Part shown: one piece after another, positions 1-5,825 of the stretch
Position numbering within the stretch: the stretch's first letter is position 1
Layout: every line of letters begins with the position of its first letter
Source: JACDDK01 sp038198445
GTDB taxonomy: Bacteria > Actinomycetota > Rubrobacteria > Rubrobacterales > Rubrobacteraceae
Direction of reading: 5' to 3'
Assembly: GCA_038198445.1 (NCBI GenBank)
Contig: JBBPZZ010000092.1
Location: forward strand, 1 to 7,877
Length of the DNA: 7,877 nt
Notes under the pieces: model-generated
Seen by the model: the letters and a program-made list of their open reading frames with translations, nothing else
Databases searched by the model: none
Told to the model about the DNA's origin: nothing
Program-made: the position numbers and the translations under genes

Positions 1-697
1 CCTCATCCCCGAGCTCTCCGAACGTTACTCAAACGGCGACACCGACGGCTACCGCGAGACCCTCTCCTTCGGCCTGCGGACGATGGTATTCATCGTCGTC
101 CCCGCCTCCGTCGGAATGGTCGCACTATCGAAACCCATAGTTGGCCTCCTCTACGAACGTGGAAAGTTCACCGCCGCCGACACCAACTCGGTCGCAACCA
201 TCCTCACCGCCTACGGGGTCGGCCTCCTCGGCTACGCCGCCTACTTCATCCTCGTCCGCTCCTTCTACTCCCGCCAGAACACCAGGACCCCCGCCCTCCT
301 CAACGCCGGACTCCTCGCGCTCTACGTCGCGCTTGCCTACACCCTCTCCAGCATAATGCAACTACCCGGCGTCGCCCTCGCCTTCTCCGGCGCATACACT
401 ATCCTCGCACTCGGGCTCCTGGCGGCCATGCGCCGGGAGATAAAGCGCCTCGACGGCCGCCGCCTCGCAACATCACTCGCAAAAATCCTCATCGCCGGAG
501 CCGTCATGTATGCAGTCGCCCGAATCGGGATCTTTCTCACGGGAACTGGCTCGGGGCTGCTGGACCGGGCTGGGATACTTACTTTGGTCGGCAGCGCGGC
601 GGTGGCAGCCTACCTCGGTGTCGCAGTGCTGCTCAAGACTGAGGAACTAAAGTCAGCCGTGTCGCTTCTGCGACCGCGTTCTACGGGAGAGAAATAA
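1..697 (+). CDS. murJ: Lipid II flippase MurJ (MviN family), 3' part
   Basis: This is the C-terminal part (about 231 residues) of a MurJ/MviN-type polytopic membrane protein. The family flips the lipid-linked peptidoglycan precursor (lipid II) across the cytoplasmic membrane. The frame is open from base 2, so the gene starts outside the window; the ATG at 83 is internal. Readable family signs are the stretch LLYERGKFTAADT (141-180), typical of MurJ, followed by several hydrophobic helices separated by short basic loops (RRSFYSRQN-type and RREIKRLDGRR). The last helix ends shortly before a charged tail and the TAA stop at 695-697. Only 37 bases separate it from the convergent restriction gene, and I see no clear terminator hairpin there. 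The other MOP-superfamily flippases (Wzx-like) are less likely because of the YERGKF motif. Confidence 0.88.
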   Translation, partial: LIPELSERYSNGDTDGYRETLSFGLRTMVFIVVPASVGMVALSKPIVGLLYERGKFTAADTNSVATILTAYGVGLLGYAAYFILVRSFYSRQNTRTPALLNAGLLALYVALAYTLSSIMQLPGVALAFSGAYTILALGLLAAMRREIKRLDGRRLATSLAKILIAGAVMYAVARIGIFLTGTGSGLLDRAGILTLVGSAAVAAYLGVAVLLKTEELKSAVSLLRPRSTGEK

Positions 698-734
698 AAA
701 CGTAGATCAGTACCGTTGTCTCGGTTCTTCGAGC

Positions 735-1712
735 TTATGAAAGCGGTTCGTTGACGAAATCGACAAACTTTCGGCGTAGCTTCTCCCAGTCGGACCCGGA
801 TCGCTCAATTACTTCTGACGCCTCGAATATTTCCGTCGAGGAAGGAGTCTCACTCTGCAGCCGGGCTCTATTTACTTCCTGCATCACCATTATCGTCCAG
901 CGGTGACGGTATCCGGCGATCTTGGCCTTGAGGTGCGACTTCTCAGCTTCACCGGCGCGGTTGTGTGCATTCCTGGCGTCTTCTCCGCCCTTGATCTCTA
1001 TGGCTATAACCGGAATCTCCTCCCCGCTCGCAGAGGTCAGGTCTAAGCGCACATCAGGATCACTTCCTTCGATCAGCGCAAACTTTTGTCCTCCTGGGGT
1101 CTCGACCCGCACCAGACGTTCGCTGTCGAAGACGATCCAGTCGGCCACCAACGACCTTAGCGCCTCAAACACGGCACGTGAAGCGCGTGATCCGATGACA
1201 TTGTTGCGCCCTCCCTGCAAAGTCGGCCCCAGGGTGAGCAACGTCAAGTCGCTCAGGTCGCGGGCATCGAAAGTGTCCATTGCCTGCACGAGTTCCACGA
1301 GAGGCGTAATGAAAGCCTCGCAGAGTTGAGAGAGGTACGGAAGGAGCCTGGGAGAGATCTCACCCCGTTCCTCTGCGTTTAACCAGGGACCGTATCCTAG
1401 TTTCCCCTTGTCTCCAAACTCTTTCTTCGAGAGGCCGAGGAGCATCCGATAGTAACCAATCAGGGGCGGAGCGTGTTCGAGAATCACCGGTACTGGAAAA
1501 ACGCGCTCGCCTCGAAGACCTAGACTCGCGAGATGATTGAGAGAATCGGAAGGCACAAGCTCCCGTAGTTCCTCGTCGATGGTCGCAACTCCCACCTCGC
1601 TCACCGCTTCGCCTAAAGCTGGCTGGAGTTGAAGACGGCGGGCGGCGATCAGTGCTTCGTAGATGTCTATCGGCTTATCGGAAGAGATTGGCTTGAACTG
1701 CAGACTAACCAA
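735..1712 (-). CDS. Type II restriction endonuclease, XcyI-like family
   Basis: A 325-residue protein that I place in the XcyI/Cfr9I/XmaI-type restriction endonuclease family; known members cut CCCGGG. Recognition is by recalled family pattern: GYYRMLLGLSKKEF (86-99), DLTLLTLGPTLQGG (155-168) and the catalytic region. The latter has S-D-P-D (D218, D220), then IPVIAIEIKGG with E239 and K241, which is a PD-(D/E)XK nuclease core, followed by HNRAGEAEKSH (250-260). The length fits the family. The annotated start is TTG at 1710-1712, overlapping the methyltransferase stop by 8 bases (TTGGTTAG). A GAGGAAG lies directly against the TTG with no spacing, so the real start may be the CTG four codons in, or initiation may rely on translational coupling. 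No ATG or GTG start exists upstream in frame. Sampled GC is about 53%, lower than the flanks. The exact specificity is inferred. Confidence 0.85.
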   Translation of the reverse strand: MVSLQFKPISSDKPIDIYEALIAARRLQLQPALGEAVSEVGVATIDEELRELVPSDSLNHLASLGLRGERVFPVPVILEHAPPLIGYYRMLLGLSKKEFGDKGKLGYGPWLNAEERGEISPRLLPYLSQLCEAFITPLVELVQAMDTFDARDLSDLTLLTLGPTLQGGRNNVIGSRASRAVFEALRSLVADWIVFDSERLVRVETPGGQKFALIEGSDPDVRLDLTSASGEEIPVIAIEIKGGEDARNAHNRAGEAEKSHLKAKIAGYRHRWTIMVMQEVNRARLQSETPSSTEIFEASEVIERSGSDWEKLRRKFVDFVNEPLS

Positions 1713-2619
1713 CTTCCTCGACCCACTGATCCAGCCGTCCTCCCAGTTGAGATATCCGCCGGCGCACGATATTGATGTACTCGGGATTGAGTTCTATACC
1801 GACAAAAGCTCGTTGGTTTTGTATAGCGACAGCCGCTACGGTACCAGAACCCAGGAATGGATCCAGAACAACATCTCCCGATTCAGAAGTCGTCTTGATG
1901 CAGCGCGCTACTAACTCTGGTGGGAAGGTGGCAAAGTGTGCTTCCGAGAAAGGTTGTGTGTTGATGTCCCAGACTGTCCGCAAGTTACGTCCGTTCACCT
2001 CCAGGACGGCCGTCCGGTCGTAATAGTAGCGCTCAGACTTGGTGAGCATGAACAGGTACTCGTGGGATCGTGTAGGACGATCCTTAACCGATTCGGGCAT
2101 GGCGTTGGGCTTGCGCCAGATCACTTCAGATCGAAGGTACCAGCCAGACGCCTGGAGAGCGAAAGCCACTCTCCACGGAATGCCGACTAGTTCCTTCGGT
2201 TTCAAACCTTTCGGGGTGGGAGGCCGGGTACTCATAGCGCGGATGGGATTCTTTTTGTCGGGAGCTCGCCACGTTCTGTTTCCCGAGGTATAAGAATCGC
2301 CGATGTTCAGCCATAGAGATCCATCCTTTCTGAGCACCCGCCATACCTCATCGAAGACTCTAACCAGCGACGCGACATACTCGTCGGGATCGTCTTCCAT
2401 GCCTATCTGGCCGGGTATCGCATAATCGCGCAATGACCAGTAAGGCGGCGAAGTAACGATGGTACGGACCGACTCTTTGGGTAGACTGGCAAGTACGTTC
2501 AGCGCATCCCCCGTCACCACGGAGGAACGAACAACCAAATCCTCTTCAGCATCGCTTTCAGAAAGAGGGATGGCTACTTTGTCCGGGTACGCGCTGTAGT
2601 GAACTGTATGCCGATACAC
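1705..2619 (-). CDS. Type II DNA methyltransferase, beta class (probably N4-cytosine)
   Basis: A 304-residue SAM-dependent DNA methyltransferase, the protective partner of the downstream endonuclease. The catalytic motif TSPPYW (56-61) comes first and the SAM-binding motif DPFLGSGT (253-260) comes last, followed by GIELNPEY (274-281). This order defines the beta class. SPPY is typical of N4-cytosine enzymes such as M.Cfr9I, M.XcyI and M.SmaI, although some N6-adenine enzymes also carry SPPY. The middle region GIPWRVAFALQASGWYLRSEVIW (146-168) is standard for the family. The start is GTG at 2617-2619, chosen because GAGGAG lies 9 bases upstream. The 3' end overlaps the nuclease start by 8 bases, so the two are made as one unit, methyltransferase first. 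No controller (C) protein gene is present. Upstream, 57 bases separate it from tRNA-Arg with no convincing promoter or terminator. Confidence 0.93.
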   Translation of the reverse strand: MYRHTVHYSAYPDKVAIPLSESDAEEDLVVRSSVVTGDALNVLASLPKESVRTIVTSPPYWSLRDYAIPGQIGMEDDPDEYVASLVRVFDEVWRVLRKDGSLWLNIGDSYTSGNRTWRAPDKKNPIRAMSTRPPTPKGLKPKELVGIPWRVAFALQASGWYLRSEVIWRKPNAMPESVKDRPTRSHEYLFMLTKSERYYYDRTAVLEVNGRNLRTVWDINTQPFSEAHFATFPPELVARCIKTTSESGDVVLDPFLGSGTVAAVAIQNQRAFVGIELNPEYINIVRRRISQLGGRLDQWVEEVG

Positions 2620-2628
2620 TATGCGACA

Positions 2629-2634
2629 CTCCTC
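2629..2634 (-). promoter_or_regulatory. Ribosome binding site of the methyltransferase
   Basis: GAGGAG on the minus strand, 9 bases before the GTG at 2619. It fixes this GTG as the start and excludes the shorter alternatives inside the gene. Confidence 0.7.
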
Positions 2635-2676
2635 TTACTACAGTCTTGACCTCGGCGGTCCCAACTACGACAGAAG

Positions 2677-2749
2677 CGGGCCTGGAAGGATTCGAACCTC
2701 CGACACATGGCACCGGAAACCATTGCTCTATCCCCTGAGCTACAGGCCC
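2677..2749 (-). tRNA. tRNA-Arg (anticodon CCG, reads CGG)
   Basis: A full cloverleaf folds by eye on the minus strand. The acceptor arm GGGCCTG pairs perfectly with CAGGCCC. The D arm is GCTC/GAGC with an 8-nt loop. The anticodon arm is ATGGT/GCCAT (last pair T-G) around the loop TTCCGGT, so the anticodon is CCG. The variable loop is GTGTC. The T arm is GGAGG/CCTTC (one G-T pair) around TTCGAAT. The discriminator base is G at 2677. The 3' CCA is not encoded. The gene faces away from the phosphoesterase gene, and its 3' end points at the restriction-modification pair 57 bases downstream. I found no second copy of the tRNA 3' end near 697-735 that would mark an integration site. Confidence 0.96.
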
Positions 2750-2773
2750 GTAGACGAGGAAAACCGCCTCGCA

Positions 2774-2802
2774 ATACTACCTTACGGCGGGGAGTCCTTC
2801 AA
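2774..2802 (-). promoter_or_regulatory. Putative promoter of tRNA-Arg
   Basis: On the minus strand, TTGAAG (2797-2802) and TAGTAT (2774-2779) are separated by exactly 17 bases, each matching the sigma70 consensus at four of six positions. Transcription would start near 2767, about 18 bases before the mature tRNA 5' end. With no terminator visible after the tRNA, transcripts could continue into the methyltransferase-endonuclease pair. Confidence 0.5.
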
Positions 2803-2816
2803 TGCTGGCGGGGGTT

Positions 2817-2845
2817 TTGTGAATCGCGCACGAAACGAGTAAACT
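2817..2845 (+). promoter_or_regulatory. Putative promoter of the phosphoesterase operon
   Basis: TTGTGA (2817-2822) and TAAACT (2840-2845) lie 17 bases apart, each matching the consensus at four of six positions. Initiation would fall near 2852, giving a 5' leader of only about 10 bases before the ATG at 2862. That agrees with the absence of a Shine-Dalgarno sequence before this gene. The element diverges from, and partly faces, the tRNA-Arg promoter. Confidence 0.4.
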
Positions 2846-2861
2846 ACGCCGCACTCACGTT

Positions 2862-3611
2862 ATGTACGCGGTGATCTCGGACATCCACGGCAACCTTGAG
2901 GCTCTCGAAGCCGTCCTTAGAGACGTGCCTGGGGAGGTCGAGATGATCTACTGCCTCGGCGACGTTATCGGGTACGGGGCGAGCCCAAACGAATGCTGCA
3001 ATATCGTGCGCGAGATGGAGATGCCGGTGATCTCCGGCAACCACGACCTGGCCGTGACGGACCTGGATACGGACCTTGCCTGGTTCAACCCCGTGGCCGC
3101 CGCCGCGGTCAAATGGACCAGGGAGCGCCTGAGCAAAACCAACGCGGAGTTCCTGCTTTCGAGGCCGCGAATGATCCAGACTAAAGGCGCGCTGTTCGTC
3201 CACGGCTCCGTCCGTGACCCGGACGAGTACATTATCAACTCCGTCTCCGCCGAGGAGAACCTGGCTATCCTGAGGAGCGAGTATCCCGGAGTGCCGGTCT
3301 GCTACTTCGGCCACACGCACGTGAAGACGGTCGTGCCCTCGCCGAACGGCTCCGTCACCGGGACACACGCCCTGGACTTGAGCGCGAACGGCCCTTATCT
3401 GGTCAACCCCGGCTCCGTGGGACAGCCGCGTGACAGCGATACCTTCGCCTCCTACGTCCTCGCGGAGGGTGGCGGCGACGGCGAAGAGGAGCAGCGTGGG
3501 CCGCGGGTGGTCTACCGATTCGTCGAGTACGACATCCAGAAGGCGCAGACGAAGATCCGGGCGGCCGGACTGCCCGAGATGCTGGCCGACCGCCTCTCCG
3601 AGGGACGCTAG
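2862..3611 (+). CDS. Calcineurin-like metallophosphoesterase (YfcE-type)
   Basis: A 249-residue cytoplasmic enzyme of the calcineurin-like phosphoesterase superfamily, which uses two metal ions to hydrolyse phosphoester bonds. All core motifs are present: D7-x-H9 (SDIHGN), G33-D34 (CLGDVIGYG), G59-N60-H61-D62, H114 in FVHGS, and G150-H-T-H153. NPGSVGQPRD (182-191) is the usual ending of the YfcE/MJ0936-like branch. A short acidic, glycine-rich insert (GGGDGEEE, 203-210) and about 35 C-terminal residues follow the core. The substrate cannot be read from the sequence; relatives range from phosphodiesterases to Ap4A hydrolases. The ATG start gives the standard N-terminus (MYAVISDIHGN); no clear ribosome binding site precedes it. 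It is the first gene of a three-gene operon, 14 bases before the DUF2203 gene. Confidence 0.9.
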   Translation: MYAVISDIHGNLEALEAVLRDVPGEVEMIYCLGDVIGYGASPNECCNIVREMEMPVISGNHDLAVTDLDTDLAWFNPVAAAAVKWTRERLSKTNAEFLLSRPRMIQTKGALFVHGSVRDPDEYIINSVSAEENLAILRSEYPGVPVCYFGHTHVKTVVPSPNGSVTGTHALDLSANGPYLVNPGSVGQPRDSDTFASYVLAEGGGDGEEEQRGPRVVYRFVEYDIQKAQTKIRAAGLPEMLADRLSEGR

Positions 3612-3625
3612 AGCGGAGCGTCCGG

Positions 3626-4012
3626 GTGGAATCCCCGTTCCCGAAACTCTTCACCGTGGATGAAGCGAACGCCCTGCTCCCGAAGCTGAACGAACTCCTG
3701 GAAGACGTGTCGGTTCACCGCGACGCCGTGCGCGAGAAAGCACCGCACCTCGAACCTATCCTGCGATCCGCCGGCATAAACGGGGGAGGCAAAATCGGCT
3801 CGGAGTACGGCGTCGAGGCGTACAACCTGTACCTCGCCATCGACCGCATCCGCGGACTCGGCGTCCTGCTGAAGGACCTCGACACGGGACTCCTGGACTT
3901 CCCGCATGAACGCGAAGGACGCGTCGTCTTCCTCTGCTGGCATCCGCCCGAGGAGCGGGTGGGATACTGGCACGAGATCTCAGCCGGCTATCCAGGCCGC
4001 CAGCCGCTCTAG
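3626..4012 (+). CDS. DUF2203 family protein
   Basis: A 128-residue protein that I recognise as DUF2203, a family with no assigned function. Typical features are the N-terminal FTVDEANALLPKLNELL (9-25), the central GGGKIGSEYG region, and the C-terminal pattern GLLDFPHEREGRVVFLCWHPPEERVGYWHE ending in AGYPGRQPL (120-128). The N-terminal half is helical and charged; no signal peptide or membrane segment is present. The start is GTG at 3626, supported by GGAG 7 bases upstream; no better start is available. It lies 14 bases after the phosphoesterase and 6 bases before dtd, so the three genes are very probably co-transcribed. Any role must come from that context and is open. Confidence 0.87.
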   Translation: MESPFPKLFTVDEANALLPKLNELLEDVSVHRDAVREKAPHLEPILRSAGINGGGKIGSEYGVEAYNLYLAIDRIRGLGVLLKDLDTGLLDFPHEREGRVVFLCWHPPEERVGYWHEISAGYPGRQPL

Positions 4013-4018
4013 TACCTC

Positions 4019-4456
4019 GTGCGAATGGTCTTGCAGCGGGTCAAGAACGCCTCCGTCACGGTCGATGGAACCAGGATCTCCGGGATCGGCGCCGGACTTC
4101 TGCTCCTCGTCGGCGTGGCCCAGGGCGACGGCAAACCCGAAGCCGACTGGCTCGCCGGGAAGGTCGCGGGCTTGCGTATCTTCAACGACGAGGCCGGCAA
4201 GATGAACCTGGGCGTGAAAGACGTGTCGGGCGAGGTCCTCGCCGTCTCACAGTTCACCCTGCTCGCCGACACCCGCAAGGGCAAGCGCCCGAGCTTCATC
4301 CACGCCACCCCGCCCGAGGAGGCGGAGCCGCTCTTCGACTACTTTTGCGAGAGACTCCGCGCAACGGGCGTCCCGGTAAAGACCGGGCAGTTCGGCGCCA
4401 TGATGGACGTAGCGCTTGTAAACGATGGTCCCGTCACGATAGTCCTGGAGAGATAG
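4019..4456 (+). CDS. dtd: D-aminoacyl-tRNA deacylase (Dtd)
   Basis: Dtd removes D-amino acids (and wrongly attached glycine) from tRNAs in the cytoplasm, protecting translation from D-residues. The 145-residue length is standard. The N-terminus MRMVLQRVKNASVTVDG fits the family. The two signature motifs are both present: SQFTL (77-81), and NDGPVT (135-140) with the Gly137-Pro138 pair that supplies the cross-subunit cis-proline. KGKRPSF (87-93) is also conserved. The start is GTG at 4019, which gives the normal MRxVLQRV beginning; an ATG two codons later would lose it. No ribosome binding site is obvious, so coupling to the DUF2203 gene (stop 6 bases earlier) is likely. The gene converges on the selenoprotein gene, with only four bases between the two stop codons. 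Confidence 0.96.
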   Translation: MRMVLQRVKNASVTVDGTRISGIGAGLLLLVGVAQGDGKPEADWLAGKVAGLRIFNDEAGKMNLGVKDVSGEVLAVSQFTLLADTRKGKRPSFIHATPPEEAEPLFDYFCERLRATGVPVKTGQFGAMMDVALVNDGPVTIVLER

Positions 4457-4460
4457 TTCC

Positions 4461-5006
4461 CTATTCAGGCCGTTTCCACAGTCCCTGAGACGGCACGCGC
4501 AAGGCGCGGTTGAACTTGCTGGATGAGTTCTCCCACGCGATGACCGCCGTCAACTCCACCAGGGCATCATCACCGAAGAAACCCCGCACCGTCTCGAACA
4601 GCCTGTCGTCCACCTCACGGTTCGAGAGGGTGATGGCGTCGGCGTATTCGAGCGCCGCGCGCTCCTTCTCGTCGTAGAGAGGGCTCGTGGCGTACTCGTC
4701 GAGAGTGAGTATTTTCTCGTCCGGGACTCCCAACTCGCTGCCCACGGCAGCGTTTATGTCCTGTCAGAACTCGCAGCCGTTGAGCGCGGCGACCCTGTGG
4801 TTGACGAGTGCGACGAGCCTCGGGTCTATGAGCCCGGAGGCGTCCAGCCCGCCCCACATGGCCCGCGCTCCACGGAATATGGTTGGACGGCGGGCGTAGA
4901 GCAGGTGGTTCAGGAGCGGCGCTCCCCACTTCTTCGCCTGGGCTTCGAGGACGGCCCTGACCTGCCTTTCAGTCTCCGCTGGGTCCACACCGTCGATGCG
5001 CGGCAT
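4461..5006 (-). CDS. AhpD-like (carboxymuconolactone decarboxylase family) selenoprotein with in-frame TGA
   Basis: Read through one TGA (4764-4766), this is a single 181-residue protein of the AhpD/CMD family. These small all-helical proteins use a CxxC pair in thiol redox or peroxide defence. The upstream part (80 residues) ends in NHRVAALNGCEF. The downstream part begins QDINAAVGSELGVPDEKILTL and continues with LYDEKERAALEYADAIT, DDALVELTAVIAWENSSSKFNRAL and PSQGLW near the end, all family-typical. The TGA is residue 81, precisely the second cysteine of C78-x-x-C. Apart from that TGA the frame is intact, and a SECIS-like hairpin follows it, so I infer selenocysteine insertion (C-E-F-Sec). 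The residue four positions after Sec, often His in the family, is Asn85. The start is ATG at 5004-5006, with AGGGAG 7 bases upstream overlapping the GST stop. The alternative is a nonsense mutation of TGC/TGT or a sequencing error, giving an 80-residue fragment. Confidence 0.8.
4724..4766 (-). promoter_or_regulatory. Putative bacterial SECIS element with its UGA codon
   Basis: On the minus strand the TGA (4766-4764) is followed by 11 bases, then CGCTGCC-GTG-GGCAGCG (4752-4736), a perfect 7-bp stem with a three-base loop. The loop begins 18 bases after the TGA. A lower stem of GGAC (4761-4758) with GTCC (4727-4724) can close the structure across an unequal internal loop (5 and 8 bases). Bacterial SECIS elements, the binding sites of SelB, sit just inside the coding region after UGA. 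They have a short loop with a G in its first two positions, at roughly 16-37 bases from UGA. All of this is met. The reading of the hairpin is direct; its function is inferred. Confidence 0.72.
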
Positions 5007-5013
5007 GCCTTTT

Positions 5014-5019
5014 CTCCCT
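5014..5019 (-). promoter_or_regulatory. Ribosome binding site of the AhpD-like selenoprotein gene
   Basis: AGGGAG on the minus strand, 7 bases before the ATG at 5006. It overlaps the stop codon (TAG, 5018-5020) of the upstream GST gene, which ties the two genes together as an operon. Confidence 0.65.
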
Positions 5020-5728
5020 ATCCCTTCGCGGGACGCCTGTTGCTGAATAGTGTCTCGCGGGTCTTATCGTCCATGCTCTGGCTATAATCCTGGCGAAGCT
5101 CCTTACCGACCTCCAGCGCGCGCTGCACGGCGGGACGCGAGCCCATGCCCTCGAACCAGCGGTTGAGGTTCGGGAAGTCCTCCATGCGCTGACCCTGACG
5201 CTCGTACGAGATGAGCCAGGGGTAGATGGCGATGTCCGCTATCGTGTAATCGCCGCCCGCGAAGTATTCGGTCTCGGAGAGCCGCGTATCCATCACGCCG
5301 TAGAGCCGGGCCGCCTCGTTGGTATAGCGTTCGATGGCGTAGGGGATCTTATCCGGCGCGTATCCCCGGAAGTGGTGGGCCTGTCCGAGCATCGGGCCTA
5401 CGTGTCCCATCTGAAACATCAGCCACTGCAAGACCGTGTACCGTTCGCGGGGCGTGTCGGGCAGGAACTTCCCGGTCTTCTCTGACAGGTAGATCAGGAT
5501 AGCCCCCGACTCGAACATGGAGATAGGCTCTCCGCCAGGTCCGTCCGGGTCCACGATGGCGGGCATCTTGTTGTTCGGGCTTATCTTCAGGTACTCCGGC
5601 TCGAACTGGTCACCCTCCCCTATGTTGACCGGAACGATATTGTACGGAAGGCCCCTCTCCTCGCAGAAGATGGCGATCTTGTGACCGTTCGGTGTCGGCC
5701 AGTAGTAGAGGTCTATCGGCTGCGTCAT
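5018..5728 (-). CDS. YfcG/YghU-like glutathione S-transferase family protein
   Basis: A 236-residue cytoplasmic protein closely resembling E. coli YfcG, a nu-class GST with glutathione-dependent disulfide reductase activity. The N-terminal thioredoxin-like domain holds PTPNGHK (11-17), SPNNKMPAIVD (50-60) and FESGAILIYLSEKTG (72-86), the glutathione-binding segments. The helical C-terminal domain holds GPMLGQAHHF (111-120), IPYAIERY (128-135) and YTIADIAIYPW (161-171). As in YfcG, the N-terminus carries Thr12 and Asn14 rather than a catalytic cysteine. The C-terminus extends about 20 charged residues beyond the core. The start is ATG, with AAAGGAG 9 to 10 bases upstream. It precedes the AhpD-like selenoprotein by 11 bases, which suggests a shared job in thiol or peroxide redox. 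The actual substrate is unknown. Confidence 0.92.
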   Translation of the reverse strand: MTQPIDLYYWPTPNGHKIAIFCEERGLPYNIVPVNIGEGDQFEPEYLKISPNNKMPAIVDPDGPGGEPISMFESGAILIYLSEKTGKFLPDTPRERYTVLQWLMFQMGHVGPMLGQAHHFRGYAPDKIPYAIERYTNEAARLYGVMDTRLSETEYFAGGDYTIADIAIYPWLISYERQGQRMEDFPNLNRWFEGMGSRPAVQRALEVGKELRQDYSQSMDDKTRETLFSNRRPAKG

Positions 5729-5737
5729 CGGTGATCT

Positions 5738-5744
5738 CTCCTTT
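5738..5744 (-). promoter_or_regulatory. Ribosome binding site of the GST gene
   Basis: AAAGGAG on the minus strand, 9 bases before the ATG at 5728. It is the strongest Shine-Dalgarno match in the window and supports high translation of the GST-selenoprotein operon. The remaining intergenic bases (5745-5825) show no convincing promoter. Confidence 0.7.
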
Positions 5745-5825
5745 GATTAAAGTCCTCGACAAAGGCTACCAGAAGACGCGGGCGATGAGGCGGCATCCGT
5801 TCACCAGAGCAAGGCGCGGCGAAAT

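Noticed and set aside
698..734. Terminator or tRNA-derived attachment repeat between murJ and the nuclease gene
   Set aside because: No stem with a T-run, and no match to the tRNA-Arg 3' end beyond a few bases.
2635..2664. Promoter for the methyltransferase (TTGGGA with TAGTAA, minus strand)
   Set aside because: The -10 would overlap the ribosome binding site, so the transcript would start inside or after it. The match is also weak.
2844..3368. Long open frame on the minus strand opposite the phosphoesterase
   Set aside because: Shadow of a clear plus-strand gene in GC-rich DNA; its protein shows no family features.
4447..4467. Bidirectional terminator between dtd and the selenoprotein gene
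   Set aside because: Only ATAG/CTAT around TTCC can pair, a 4-bp AT-rich stem with no U-tract.
4461..4745. Separate 94-residue gene starting at the GTG at 4745
   Set aside because: It is in the same frame as the upstream 80-residue part, continues the same protein family directly, and has no ribosome binding site; the GTG is in the hairpin loop. It is the C-terminal part of the selenoprotein.
4797..5087. Plus-strand open frame over the AhpD/GST junction
   Set aside because: Antisense to two recognised genes and without family features or a ribosome binding site.
5746..5751. TTTAAT as a -10 box for the GST gene (minus strand)
   Set aside because: Good -10 match, but no -35 at proper spacing, and initiation would fall within the ribosome binding site.
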